A stretch of 64,000 nucleotides of DNA from Prochlorococcus sp. AG-347-K16 (GTDB lineage Bacteria; Cyanobacteriota; Cyanobacteriia; PCC-6307; Cyanobiaceae), in the NCBI GenBank assembly GCA_003281405.1, contig QCCD01000008.1, positions 1 through 64,000 of the forward strand. The letters are read 5' to 3'. Of the stretch, positions 45,374-52,653 are shown in pieces. Both the position numbers and the translations under genes were made by a program. The notes under the pieces are model-generated. The model was not told the DNA's origin. It ran no database searches and was given only the letters and a program-made list of their open reading frames with translations. Every line of letters begins with the position of its first letter. Positions within the stretch are counted from its first letter, which is position 1.

Positions 45374-45706
45374 ATGCCTTATATTAATGTTTCGACTTCA
45401 GTAAAAGTAAATGATAAAGAAAAATTACTCGAAGAAATTTCAATTCTAATTTCATCTTTAACTAAAAAATCAAGAAGATTTGTTATGGCGAAAATTGATG
45501 ATAATTGCCAAATTTATTTTGATGATGTTACCCCTTCTTGCTTTTTGGAAATCAAGTCAATAGGTTCTCTAAATCCCACAGAAATGGCAAAACCAATATC
45601 GGATTTTGTATATGAGAAAATGGGAATACCAATAGATAAGATTTATATTTCTTTTCAGGATGTACCCGCCTCATTTTGGGCTTGGAATGGTAGAACATTT
45701 GGTTAA
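45374..45706 (+). CDS. MIF/phenylpyruvate tautomerase family protein
   Basis: A 110-aa protein of the macrophage-migration-inhibitory-factor fold. The catalytic N-terminal Pro is present after Met removal (MPYINVSTSVKVNDKEKLLE). LTKKSRRFVMAKIDDNCQIYF, GSLNPTEMAKPISDFVYEKM and the C-terminal FQDVPASFWAWNGRTFG are typical. Members occur across cyanobacteria; the biological substrate is unclear. It sits between the 90-aa gene and a DUF1824 gene 21 bases downstream. Confidence 0.9.
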   Translation: MPYINVSTSVKVNDKEKLLEEISILISSLTKKSRRFVMAKIDDNCQIYFDDVTPSCFLEIKSIGSLNPTEMAKPISDFVYEKMGIPIDKIYISFQDVPASFWAWNGRTFG

Positions 45707-45727
45707 GGATTTTTTTGTATAAATGAA

Positions 45728-46114
45728 ATGGAAATAAATAAATTAGTTGATTTAAATAATCTTAGAACTGCGCCTCAATTAAGTAATAGTCAAGTGAAAA
45801 AACTTTTGGAGGAACTAGAAGCAAATATTCTTAAAACTGATTGGTTAACAATAGGAATAATGGCACCTTGTGATAATAGGGCTATTGAATCATTACAATC
45901 AATTTCTAAGAAATATGCCTCAATTAAATTTGGAAATTTAGATTCCCTTCATGCTGATGGATGTGTTTTTTTAAAAGCTAATCAAAAAACTGGTAATGTT
46001 TTTGTGAGATCTGAAAATGGTCTTGGTGAAGGAATTTTAATAACATGTCAGTATGATGAAGATACTAAATCATCTGATACTTTTGGGCCATTACCATTGG
46101 ATTTCTTTACTTAA
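45728..46114 (+). CDS. DUF1824 family protein
   Basis: A 128-aa soluble protein conserved in cyanobacteria. The segment WLTIGIMAPCDNRAIESLQS, the later LHADGCVFLKANQKTGNVFV, and GLGEGILITCQYDEDTKSSD are the family pattern, ending in FGPLPLDFF. Function is unknown. It is the third gene of a small + strand unit with the tautomerase and precedes glyQ by 157 bases. Confidence 0.82.
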   Translation: MEINKLVDLNNLRTAPQLSNSQVKKLLEELEANILKTDWLTIGIMAPCDNRAIESLQSISKKYASIKFGNLDSLHADGCVFLKANQKTGNVFVRSENGLGEGILITCQYDEDTKSSDTFGPLPLDFFT

Positions 46115-46271
46115 TAAATTTCTATTTTAGGTCTTATTAAGAATCTAATTTAATTACAAATTTTTAATGGATGATATTTTTGAGAACTTGGATTTCAAAA
46201 TATTTTATACCTTAAAGCTTTGTTATTATGTCTAATGGCATTGATCTAAATTTTTCCATTATTTTAATTAA

Positions 46272-47141
46272 ATGTTTTTTCAGGATATAATTCAAAATTT
46301 AAATAATTTTTGGTCAGAAGAAGGTTGTTTGATATTGCAACCATATGATACTGAAAAAGGCGCTGGAACAATGAATCCGCATACTTTTTTGAGGGCAATT
46401 GGACCAGAGCCCTGGAGAGTAGCATATGCAGAGCCATGTAGAAGGCCTACCGATGGACGTTTTGGCGATAACCCAAATAGGGCGCAACATTACTTTCAAT
46501 ATCAAGTAATAATTAAACCTTCACCAGAAGGAATCCAGGAAAAATATTTGACATCTCTAGAATCTCTTGGAATTAATCCTAGAAATCATGACATAAGATT
46601 TGTGGAAGATAATTGGGAGTCGCCAACACTTGGAGCTTGGGGTGTAGGTTGGGAAGTTTGGTTAGACGGAATGGAAGTAACTCAATTCACTTATTTCCAA
46701 CAATGCGGGGGTATAGATTGTAATCCAATCCCAATTGAAATCACTTACGGACTAGAGAGGATTGCAATGTTTTTGCAGAATAAAGAAAGTATTTGGGACT
46801 TAAATTGGAACAAGGATTTGAAATATAGCGATATTTGGCTTCAATTTGAAAAAAGTCAATGTTCTTATAATTTTAATGAATCTAGTGCTGACAATCTCAG
46901 GAAATTATTTGAAATTTACCAAGCTGAGGCAAATAATTTAATCCAAAAGAAATTAACTTATCCTGCCCTTGATTTTGTTCTGAAATGTAGTCATACATTT
47001 AATCTTCTAGATGCTAGAGGAGTGATCTCAGTTACAGATCGTGCTCAATATATTGAAAAGATTCGAAAATTAGCAAGAGAAGTTGCATCATCATGGGAAG
47101 AAGAAAGAGAATTACTTAACTTCCCATTGCTGAAGAATTAA
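46272..47141 (+). CDS. glyQ: glycyl-tRNA synthetase alpha subunit
   Basis: A 289-aa class II synthetase alpha subunit of the alpha2beta2 GlyRS. Signatures are [60 protein letters not shown], and [20 protein letters not shown]. It makes glycyl-adenylate; the beta subunit gene (glyS) is elsewhere. Length is normal. Starts at ATG 46272. Confidence 0.98.
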   Translation: MFFQDIIQNLNNFWSEEGCLILQPYDTEKGAGTMNPHTFLRAIGPEPWRVAYAEPCRRPTDGRFGDNPNRAQHYFQYQVIIKPSPEGIQEKYLTSLESLGINPRNHDIRFVEDNWESPTLGAWGVGWEVWLDGMEVTQFTYFQQCGGIDCNPIPIEITYGLERIAMFLQNKESIWDLNWNKDLKYSDIWLQFEKSQCSYNFNESSADNLRKLFEIYQAEANNLIQKKLTYPALDFVLKCSHTFNLLDARGVISVTDRAQYIEKIRKLAREVASSWEEERELLNFPLLKN

Positions 47142-47230
47142 TAAATCTATATAAGAATAAAATCATAGTATAAAAAGTTACATGGTCTTGAAACTTATAT
47201 TTCTTTACCTTTTTGTTACGCTCGATACAG

Positions 47231-47253
47231 TATAGATACCCAAATTGTTTGGG
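47231..47253 (+). promoter_or_regulatory. porin promoter -10 and 5' palindrome
   Basis: A TATAGAT at 47231-47237 could serve as a -10 box; no good -35 is seen at the right spacing. Just after it CCCAAATTGTTTGGG (47239-47253) is a 6-bp inverted repeat that would lie at or just after the transcription start, so it could be an operator or a leader hairpin. A GAGGT ribosome site precedes the ATG at 47274. Confidence 0.35.
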
Positions 47254-47273
47254 CTACTTTAGTGTGAGGTAAA

Positions 47274-48554
47274 ATGAAACTCTTCCAACAAATGTTGGTT
47301 GCAGGTGCATCGTTGAGCTTATTAGCTCCTGTTGCTGCGCAAGCTTCCGACGCAGTCTATTTAGAAGAAATGAGTAGCTACTCACGTAGCAATCCAAAAT
47401 CTTCAAGACTTGATAGTAAAACATTCATTAACGAAGTTAGTGAAGATATTGCAATTCTTAAGAGCCGTGTAGATGGCCTCGAAGTTAAACAAAATGAATT
47501 TGAAGCCGGTGGTTTCTCAGATACAACTACATTAGATGGTAAGGCTGTTTTTGCTTTAATGGCAACTGACCACACCAAGCCAAACTCAACTGGGACTGCT
47601 CGTGATGCATTATCATCTGCTTATCAATACACAATGAATCTTAACTCCAGTTTTACTGGAGATGATAATCTTTACGTAAGATTAAGAACTGGAAACGGTA
47701 CTGGTAATTTTACTACTAAGACCTTTGGAACATACTTGAGTATGGGTACTGGTTATTCAGATGCACTTAAGGTTGACAAAATCTGGTATACCTTCCCAGT
47801 TGGTGAAAATAATACAGTTTGGGTTGGACCAAAAATTGAAAACTACTATATGCATGGAACTACACCTTCCATTTATAAGCCAGTAACCAAACAATTTACT
47901 CTTGGTGGTAATGGTGATGCATATGGTGCAAGTACCGACTCAGGTTTTGGTTGGGCGTATAAAGCTGATAATGGCTTTGCTATAAGTTCTAACGTTGTTT
48001 CCAAGCAGAATCTAACAACAAATGGTTTATTTACTGACTCATCTAAACAATCATGGGCTACTCAGGCAGGTTACACGACTGATCGATGGTCAGTATCTAC
48101 GATTGTTAACCAGAAATACAACGGTTGGACTGATGGTTACTACGAATCAGCAGGACATACCCCTTCAACAGGTGTAGGTAACTTTACTGCAATTGGTTTA
48201 AGAGGATGGTGGAGACCAATTGAGACTGGGACAGCAATGCCTTCAGTTTCCCTTGGATATGATACTACTGACCATGATGGAGCTCCAGCGGCATCTAACA
48301 ACTCAACAGCATGGTTTGCTGGATTATCTTGGCAGGATATGTTCCAAGCCGATGACAGAATCGGAGTAGCTTTTGGACAGCCTACAACAAATGAAGACGA
48401 AACTGTAGATCCATTTGCTTACGAAGCGTATTATGAATTCAAAGCTAATGATTCTGTTACTATCACACCTACTGTTTTCGGTGGAAGCGATAGAAGTGGA
48501 ACAGCTGGCGATGATGTATTCGGTGCGGTTTTACAAACAACTTTCAAGTTCTAA
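47274..48554 (+). CDS. outer-membrane porin
   Basis: A 426-aa precursor. The signal peptide is about residues 1-24 (MKLFQQMLVAGASLSLLAPV, then AAQASD). A short N-terminal helix follows (FINEVSEDIAILKSRVDGLE), resembling the coiled part before the barrel in cyanobacterial Som porins but without a visible SLH domain. The rest alternates polar and hydrophobic residues as beta strands (AFALMATDH; SLGYDTTDHD), ending with aromatic Phe (LQTTFKF), a usual outer-membrane insertion signal. It should pass small solutes. A strong terminator follows. Codon use looks like that of a well-expressed gene. Confidence 0.9.
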   Translation: MKLFQQMLVAGASLSLLAPVAAQASDAVYLEEMSSYSRSNPKSSRLDSKTFINEVSEDIAILKSRVDGLEVKQNEFEAGGFSDTTTLDGKAVFALMATDHTKPNSTGTARDALSSAYQYTMNLNSSFTGDDNLYVRLRTGNGTGNFTTKTFGTYLSMGTGYSDALKVDKIWYTFPVGENNTVWVGPKIENYYMHGTTPSIYKPVTKQFTLGGNGDAYGASTDSGFGWAYKADNGFAISSNVVSKQNLTTNGLFTDSSKQSWATQAGYTTDRWSVSTIVNQKYNGWTDGYYESAGHTPSTGVGNFTAIGLRGWWRPIETGTAMPSVSLGYDTTDHDGAPAASNNSTAWFAGLSWQDMFQADDRIGVAFGQPTTNEDETVDPFAYEAYYEFKANDSVTITPTVFGGSDRSGTAGDDVFGAVLQTTFKF

Positions 48555-48571
48555 TTTAATTTAGACAAAAT

Positions 48572-48596
48572 AAACGCCCCCAATAGGGGCGTTTTT
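48572..48596 (+). terminator. intrinsic terminator of the porin gene
   Basis: AAACGCCCC and GGGGCGTTT form a perfect 9-bp stem with a CAATA loop, followed by TTTTT. This is a strong rho-independent terminator. Confidence 0.93.
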
Positions 48597-48608
48597 ATTT
48601 TGTCTTTT

Positions 48609-48690
48609 AAAGTATCTACTATCAGTTTTCACTCTATTTAATAGGGATACAAGCACTTGATTTTGTTGCCTAATCAGCAATTTTTTGAGC
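48609..48690 (-). pseudogene. remnant of a second copy of the 79-aa gene tail
   Basis: This 82-base stretch is nearly the same as 48817-48898, the 3' end of the intact small gene. Read on the minus strand it gives AQKIAD-stop-ATKSSACIPIK, against AQKIADEAAKSSACIPIGEG in the intact gene, with further stops. It is a leftover of a tandem duplication, cut off at the GAGC end where the porin-like remnant begins. Confidence 0.82.
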
Positions 48691-48780
48691 GATTTTGATG
48701 GAAGTGATAGAAATGGAACAACTGGAGAAGATATATTAGGCTCAGTACTGAAAACAACTTTCAAGTTCAAATTTAATTTA
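48691..48780 (+). pseudogene. remnant of a second porin gene C-terminus
   Basis: The + strand reads DGSDRNGTTGEDILGSVLKT followed by TFKF, closely matching the end of the intact porin (GGSDRSGTAGDDVFGAVLQT, TFKF). The stop codon after TFKF has become AAA (TTCAAGTTCAAATTT against TTCAAGTTCTAATTT). No start or upstream barrel is left. It precedes a decayed copy of the porin terminator. Confidence 0.85.
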
Positions 48781-48782
48781 GA

Positions 48783-48811
48783 AAAAAAAGCCTAATAGGA
48801 CGACTTTTTTC
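48783..48811 (+). terminator. decayed copy of the porin terminator
   Basis: AAAAAAGCC-TAATA-GGACGACTTTTTT aligns with the intact terminator (AAACGCCCC-CAATA-GGGGCGTTT) but the stem now has deletions and a mismatch. It may still weakly terminate convergent transcripts. Confidence 0.5.
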
Positions 48812-48824
48812 TAAATTTAAGTAT

Positions 48825-49064
48825 TTACCAGCAATTTTCACCCTCTCCAATAGGGATACAGGCACTTGATTTTGCAGCCTCATCAGCAATTTTTTGAGCT
48901 TCGGTGTCTAATATGAAATCTGCATCTAAAGGCATATCAGTATTCCATTCTTTTAATCCACCTAAATCATTTTCATCTGATTTAACTGAATTACTATCTG
49001 CCGTTGAAATGGCTAATGCGCTTGTGGCCGCGATAAAAATTGCAATTGAACTTTTTTTTGGCAT
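48825..49064 (-). CDS. small secreted hypothetical protein next to porin
   Basis: A 79-aa precursor. The first about 23 residues (MPKKSSIAIFIAATSALAIS) look like a signal peptide. The mature part is acidic with two or three Cys near the end (SSACIPIGEGENCW). I know no family. It converges on the porin gene. A second, broken copy of its tail lies at 48609-48690, which shows that it was duplicated together with the porin end and suggests that the two genes have long been neighbours. Confidence 0.65.
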   Translation of the reverse strand: MPKKSSIAIFIAATSALAISTADSNSVKSDENDLGGLKEWNTDMPLDADFILDTEAQKIADEAAKSSACIPIGEGENCW

Positions 49065-49136
49065 CGATGAATAAGTTTTCCACTATTTTAATCAATTACA
49101 AATTAATATTCTTTTTGTTGTATAAAATGATTCTTT

Positions 49137-49805
49137 TTAATCCCCGATAACTCTTAAGAGATTTGAATAAGATTTAAAAATAAGATCAAGTTCGTCAGAT
49201 CTTCCATGCTTTGTCAGTAGACTTCTTGCACCCGCGTCTAAATCAAATAAATATTCTCTCTTTTCAGCTGATTTAACATAACTTTCTATCCATCCTACGC
49301 ATACTAATCTTTCACCATTATTTATTTCATTCACTGCATGCAAGTAAGAACTTGGATATAAAATTATCTCTCCAGGATTCAATTTGAATTTCTCTTCTGT
49401 ATTCATTGTTTCAATAATTAATTCTCCACCTTTATAAAAATCTTTATTTGTCAATGAAAGAGTAAAAGATAAATCTGATCTGCCAGAAGACATGTATGGA
49501 TTGTCAATATGTCTTCCGTAATGCATATTATTTGAAGATTTTGTAAACATTATTCCATGTATTCTTTTTGGCAATGAAAAACTTTTTATTAATTGGCTAG
49601 AAAGGATCTTTTTATTAATTAATGCAGCGTTTTTTTTTGATAATTCAGTATTTCTGTTTAGTTGCAAATTATTTTTTACTATTGAGGCGTGACTGCCAGC
49701 AGTTTTTTTCCCATCTTCCCAATCTTGTTGACTACATTTCTCTAATTCTTTTTTTATTAAATTTATTTCTTCAGTGTTTAGTAACTGATGGATTAAATAA
49801 TTCAT
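49137..49805 (-). CDS. PKHD-type Fe(II)/2-oxoglutarate dioxygenase (PiuC/YbiX-like)
   Basis: A 222-aa dioxygenase. The iron ligands are in MHYGRHIDNPYM (His and Asp) and YPSSYLHAVNEI (second His). The 2-oxoglutarate Arg is in GERLVCVGWIES. The N-terminus MNYLIHQLLNTEEINLIKKE matches PiuC/YbiX, found in iron-uptake settings in other bacteria. It is divergent from an IdiA/FutA iron-binding gene with 102 bases between, so both may be controlled by iron. The substrate is unknown. Confidence 0.9.
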   Translation of the reverse strand: MNYLIHQLLNTEEINLIKKELEKCSQQDWEDGKKTAGSHASIVKNNLQLNRNTELSKKNAALINKKILSSQLIKSFSLPKRIHGIMFTKSSNNMHYGRHIDNPYMSSGRSDLSFTLSLTNKDFYKGGELIIETMNTEEKFKLNPGEIILYPSSYLHAVNEINNGERLVCVGWIESYVKSAEKREYLFDLDAGARSLLTKHGRSDELDLIFKSYSNLLRVIGD

Positions 49806-49907
49806 ATGAAATATAAAAAATGATACAACTCTATGTATAGAAGTTCTCTTTTAAAGATTGAACCGTTTTTATAGGTATAAAGTAACCATAGATACTAATT
49901 TAGAAAA

Positions 49908-50930
49908 GTGCAAAGAATTAAAAAAATAATTTTTTCAGTATTTACATGTACATTTTTGCTAAACGTTAATTTACCTTCTAATTCAACAGAAAAAGAAGTC
50001 AAAGTTTATTCAGGTAGACATTACAATACAGACAGAAGTGTTTATAAAAAGTTTGCAGAAGAAACAGGAATTAAAGTTAGGTTAATAGAGGCAGCAGGAA
50101 TTTCTTTAATCGAAAGAATGAAACGTGAAGGGAAGAATTCTCAGGCAGATTTAATATTGTTAGTAGATGCAGCTAGAATTACTAATGCAGCCAAAGCTGG
50201 ATTACTGCAAGCAATAGAATCTTCTGATTTAGAAAATGATGTTCCTGTTGGATTAAAAGATCCAGATAAGGAATGGTATGCATTAACAAGAAGAGTTAGG
50301 GTTATGATAGCTAACCCAAAAGTGGTGGATGTTAGCAAGATAAATGACTACACTGATTTAGCTGATCCTTCTTTAAAAGGGAAAGTATGTTTAAGAAATA
50401 GAAAAAGTCCATATAATCAATCTTTAGTTGCCAATCAAATAATTAACAAAGGTGAATCAGAAACTAAAGCTTGGCTAAGCGGAATGATTTCAAACGTTTC
50501 AAAACCTTTTTTCCCTGGGGATATTGCAATAATTAGAGCAGTTTCAAAGAAAAAATGCGGAGTAGGAATTGTTAATCATTATTATGTTGCAAGAATGTTG
50601 GCGGGTGTTAATGGCAGAAGAGATGCTTTATATGCAAAAAAAACAAAAGTCCTTACACCTAATCCTGCTCATGTAAATATTAGTGCTGGAGGAGTTGCAA
50701 AATATGCAACAAATAAAAATGAAGCTATTCAGTTGCTTGAATTCTTAGCATCTCCTGAAGGAAGTAAAGGTTTAGCTGCTCCAACTTTTGAACATCCTTT
50801 GAAGCAAGTTAATCAGAATCAAATAGTAAAGAATTTTGGAGAGTTTACACCTGATAGAGTAACTGTTGAAGACCTTGGAGAAAAAAATTCTTTAGCTATA
50901 AAATTGATGAAAGATGCAGGTTGGAATTAA
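49908..50930 (+). CDS. iron(III) ABC transporter substrate-binding protein (IdiA/FutA)
   Basis: A 340-aa precursor that binds ferric iron in the periplasm or near the thylakoid. The N-terminal hydrophobic stretch IIFSVFTCTFLLNVNLPS is a signal peptide. Family motifs are KVYSGRHYNTDRSVYKKFAE, RVRVMIANPKVVDVSKI and GVGIVNHYYVARML, with the Tyr pair that binds iron. The start is GTG at 49908; there is no ATG before the signal peptide. No permease or ATPase gene follows, as usual for cyanobacterial FutA genes. A tRNA-Ser follows after 53 bases. Confidence 0.93.
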   Translation: MQRIKKIIFSVFTCTFLLNVNLPSNSTEKEVKVYSGRHYNTDRSVYKKFAEETGIKVRLIEAAGISLIERMKREGKNSQADLILLVDAARITNAAKAGLLQAIESSDLENDVPVGLKDPDKEWYALTRRVRVMIANPKVVDVSKINDYTDLADPSLKGKVCLRNRKSPYNQSLVANQIINKGESETKAWLSGMISNVSKPFFPGDIAIIRAVSKKKCGVGIVNHYYVARMLAGVNGRRDALYAKKTKVLTPNPAHVNISAGGVAKYATNKNEAIQLLEFLASPEGSKGLAAPTFEHPLKQVNQNQIVKNFGEFTPDRVTVEDLGEKNSLAIKLMKDAGWN

Positions 50931-50983
50931 AAAATTAAGATTATTATAAAAATTTCTTTATTCTGTACATACTTATAAAAGGC

Positions 50984-51068
50984 GGAGAGGTGGCTGAGTG
51001 GTCGAAAGCGAACGACTCGAAATCGTTTAATAGGAAACTATTCGTGGGTTCGAATCCCACCCTCTCCG
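50984..51068 (+). tRNA. tRNA-Ser (anticodon CGA)
   Basis: An 85-base cloverleaf. Acceptor arms are GGAGAGG and CCTCTCC with discriminator G, the anticodon stem is AACGA/TCGTT around CTCGAAA (anticodon CGA, reading TCG), a long variable arm TAATAG-GAAA-CTATT typical of tRNA-Ser, and the T arm is GTGGG-TTCGAAT-CCCAC. No CCA is encoded. The accessory genes at 51.2-55.1 kb start just beyond it. Confidence 0.97.
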
Positions 51069-51258
51069 GTTTAATAGGATAATTAGCACTCTTAATTTTT
51101 TAAGTTCTAATTCAAATTGCAGTGATAGAGAAGAGTTCTATGAAATATCAATTTCCGTATAGTTAGTTTTTATCTTTATCAGTGTTGGTGGATTCCTCAA
51201 GATCGCTTGTTAATAAAAAAGTTGTTCAGGTTCTTCTGGAGGTAATTAGATATCATCT

Positions 51259-51489
51259 TCATTTAATTTTCTTCTCAAATTCTTTATATGAAGATTGCAT
51301 CTGACCTGAATTTTCTACTGGATCATCTTTATCTAAACCTCTTATTTTTCTCCATCTGGAATACATATATCCAAGATAGATTCCTTGCATAAAGTTTTTT
51401 GCTCCATGTTCTAGAAGATTTTTTGAAAATTTATCATTAAATTTTCCACTTTCTAATAATTCTTTCTGCCAGTTTATTTTTTCTGTCAT
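51259..51489 (-). CDS. small hypothetical protein, paralogue of its neighbour
   Basis: A 76-aa soluble protein: INWQKELLESGKFNDKFSKN, then LLEHGAKNFMQGIYLGYMYS and RWRKIRGLDKDD. It shares a pattern with the 61-aa protein at 51486-51671: W-Q-K-(E/D)-(F/L)-L, a charged spacer, LL-x-(H/G)-G-x-K, LG-x-x-x-x-x-(R/Y). The two genes overlap by 4 bases, so they are translated together. I recognise no domain. Confidence 0.6.
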   Translation of the reverse strand: MTEKINWQKELLESGKFNDKFSKNLLEHGAKNFMQGIYLGYMYSRWRKIRGLDKDDPVENSGQMQSSYKEFEKKIK

Positions 51490-51671
51490 TGCTGTTGCTG
51501 TTCCTCCTGTATTTTCTTCAGTCTTTCGTATTCAACATGCAGAACACCAAGACGCCAAGCATCTTTTAATCCTTTTACACCTCCCATTAAGAGTTTTGCA
51601 TCTGAAGGAGAATGTGACTTCATGTTTAAGAAATCTTTCTGCCAGGATTTTTCATCCCATTTAGTGCTCAT
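51486..51671 (-). CDS. small hypothetical protein, paralogue of its neighbour
   Basis: A 61-aa protein: KSWQKDFLNMKSHSPSDAKL, LMGGVKGLKDAWRLGVLHVE and a polar, Gln-rich tail (KKIQEEQQQQ). It is the upstream partner of the 76-aa gene and overlaps it at an ATGA-type junction. The shared WQK...LL...G.K...LG pattern suggests both arose by duplication. Expression is probably from a promoter between 51672 and 51900. Function unknown. Confidence 0.58.
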   Translation of the reverse strand: MSTKWDEKSWQKDFLNMKSHSPSDAKLLMGGVKGLKDAWRLGVLHVEYERLKKIQEEQQQQ

Positions 51672-52008
51672 ATTTTACCTAGATAATTTTTGCACTCCTA
51701 AAAAGAAATTTTAATCATTATCCTTTGAATAAGAAAGAGAATGTTTTACCTTATAAGTTTAATTCTTTAACAAAAGGTTCTAAGTAAATAAAAAAAAATA
51801 ATAGGGCACTTGTTTGCCCTCTTCGAGTCTTATACACCCCGTTTTCCATAAAATCGGAAAAGTGATTTTGACTGCTTAATTATTTCTATGCCTACTGAAT
51901 GAGAAAAGACAGTCGCAACAACGACAAAGCACTAATACAAGGGTATTAATACTCTATTAATTTCAATTAAATAGGAGGATAATTAAGGAATAAGATATAG
52001 GAGTTTTT
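51672..52008. other. 337-base non-coding region
   Basis: No open frame of note. It holds a hairpin AGGGCA-CTTGTT-TGCCCT (51803-51820) whose T-rich side lies on the minus strand, an inverted repeat GTATTAATAC at 51943-51952, and the AGGAG ribosome site of the 52-aa ORF at its right end. It is more GC-balanced than the usual spacers here and may hold an ncRNA gene on the minus strand. Confidence 0.45.
51788..51820 (-). terminator. minus-strand intrinsic terminator
   Basis: On the minus strand AGGGCA-AACAAG-TGCCCT is followed by ATTATTTTTTTTTA, a good rho-independent terminator. No annotated minus-strand gene ends here (the nearest upstream one is at 55249), so it probably ends an unlisted RNA. 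Confidence 0.6.
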
Positions 52009-52167
52009 ATGAGACTTGCCGCTCCATTAAATGCCCTTAGAAATGCAACTTCAGATATTTGGAGAATGCATGATTTTAATTATCAACTTCCTAAAGATTC
52101 TAGACAAGATTATTGGGAAAAAGAATGCATAGACCACCCAACAAGTTCTCATTGCAAATTTTACTAA
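52009..52167 (+). CDS. 52-aa small hypothetical protein
   Basis: A short ORF with a good ribosome site (AGGAG, 5 bases before ATG). It reads MRLAAPLNALRNATSDIWRM, HDFNYQLPKDSRQDYWEKEC and ends IDHPTSSHCKFY. Two Cys and several Trp, Tyr and His residues, a mix of polar and aromatic residues, and a perfect terminator 25 bases later support a real gene. I recognise no family by name. Confidence 0.65.
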   Translation: MRLAAPLNALRNATSDIWRMHDFNYQLPKDSRQDYWEKECIDHPTSSHCKFY

Positions 52168-52192
52168 AGGCAATATAAATTAAAATATTAAT

Positions 52193-52218
52193 AAAGACCC
52201 TTGTCAGGGTCTTTTCTT
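52193..52218 (+). terminator. intrinsic terminator after the 52-aa gene
   Basis: AAAGACCC-TTGTCA-GGGTCTTT forms an 8-bp stem followed by a T-rich run. It closes the single-gene unit. Confidence 0.88.
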
Positions 52219-52255
52219 TTATTTAAGAAGTTATATTTTAATTTATATCTAAAAA

Positions 52256-52504
52256 ATGCCTTTTAAAAATTCAATATCAAAATATGATTGGCAGTTTTTT
52301 GTAACAAAATTTTGTTTAACCTCAGTTTTTAGTTTTACAGATTTAGTTGGAGTTATTGATAAAGAATATTTTTACTTTGTACCAAGATTAATTATTGATC
52401 AACCTTATAGGATTTCTTCATCATTTTTAACTCACCCGGATTTAAATCTTTTATTAAGTAATCTCGGTGGAATAATTCTCACAATAGAAGAAACTAAAAA
52501 CTAG
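52256..52504 (+). CDS. small protein resembling a rhomboid N-terminal fragment
   Basis: An 82-aa protein: KYDWQFFVTKFCLTSVFSFT, then FVPRLIIDQPYRISSSFLTH, PDLNLLLSNLGGIILTIEET. The second part looks like the start of a rhomboid protease (a first helix, then the loop and the H-x-D-x-x-H-L-x-x-N motif), but the second His is Leu (DLNLLLSN) and the protein stops right after. The serine and later histidine are missing. It may be a decayed rhomboid or a small protein using that fold start; the call is tentative. Confidence 0.45.
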   Translation: MPFKNSISKYDWQFFVTKFCLTSVFSFTDLVGVIDKEYFYFVPRLIIDQPYRISSSFLTHPDLNLLLSNLGGIILTIEETKN

Positions 52505-52653
52505 TTTTCAAATCTTTATCTATTTTGGAGAAAAAATGATAACTACTACTGGAGATGATTTGTACCTTCCATGGTAAGTATATTTTGTCTAGTATTACAT
52601 TAAAATTAATTTTTAAGATAACTTTTATAATTATTTTGAATATTTGAACGTAT

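Noticed and set aside
48561-48770. 69-aa minus-strand ORF over the duplicated porin tail
   Set aside because: It is antisense to the porin remnant and terminators; explained by the duplication.
41000-51000. Antiviral defence system
   Set aside because: No recognisable nuclease, helicase, methylase-restriction pair or toxin-antitoxin pair. The RHH-like protein at 38802-39053 has no partner toxin beside it.
52537-52578. Thirteen-codon ORF (MITTTGDDLYLPW)
   Set aside because: Too short to judge, with no conservation evidence here.
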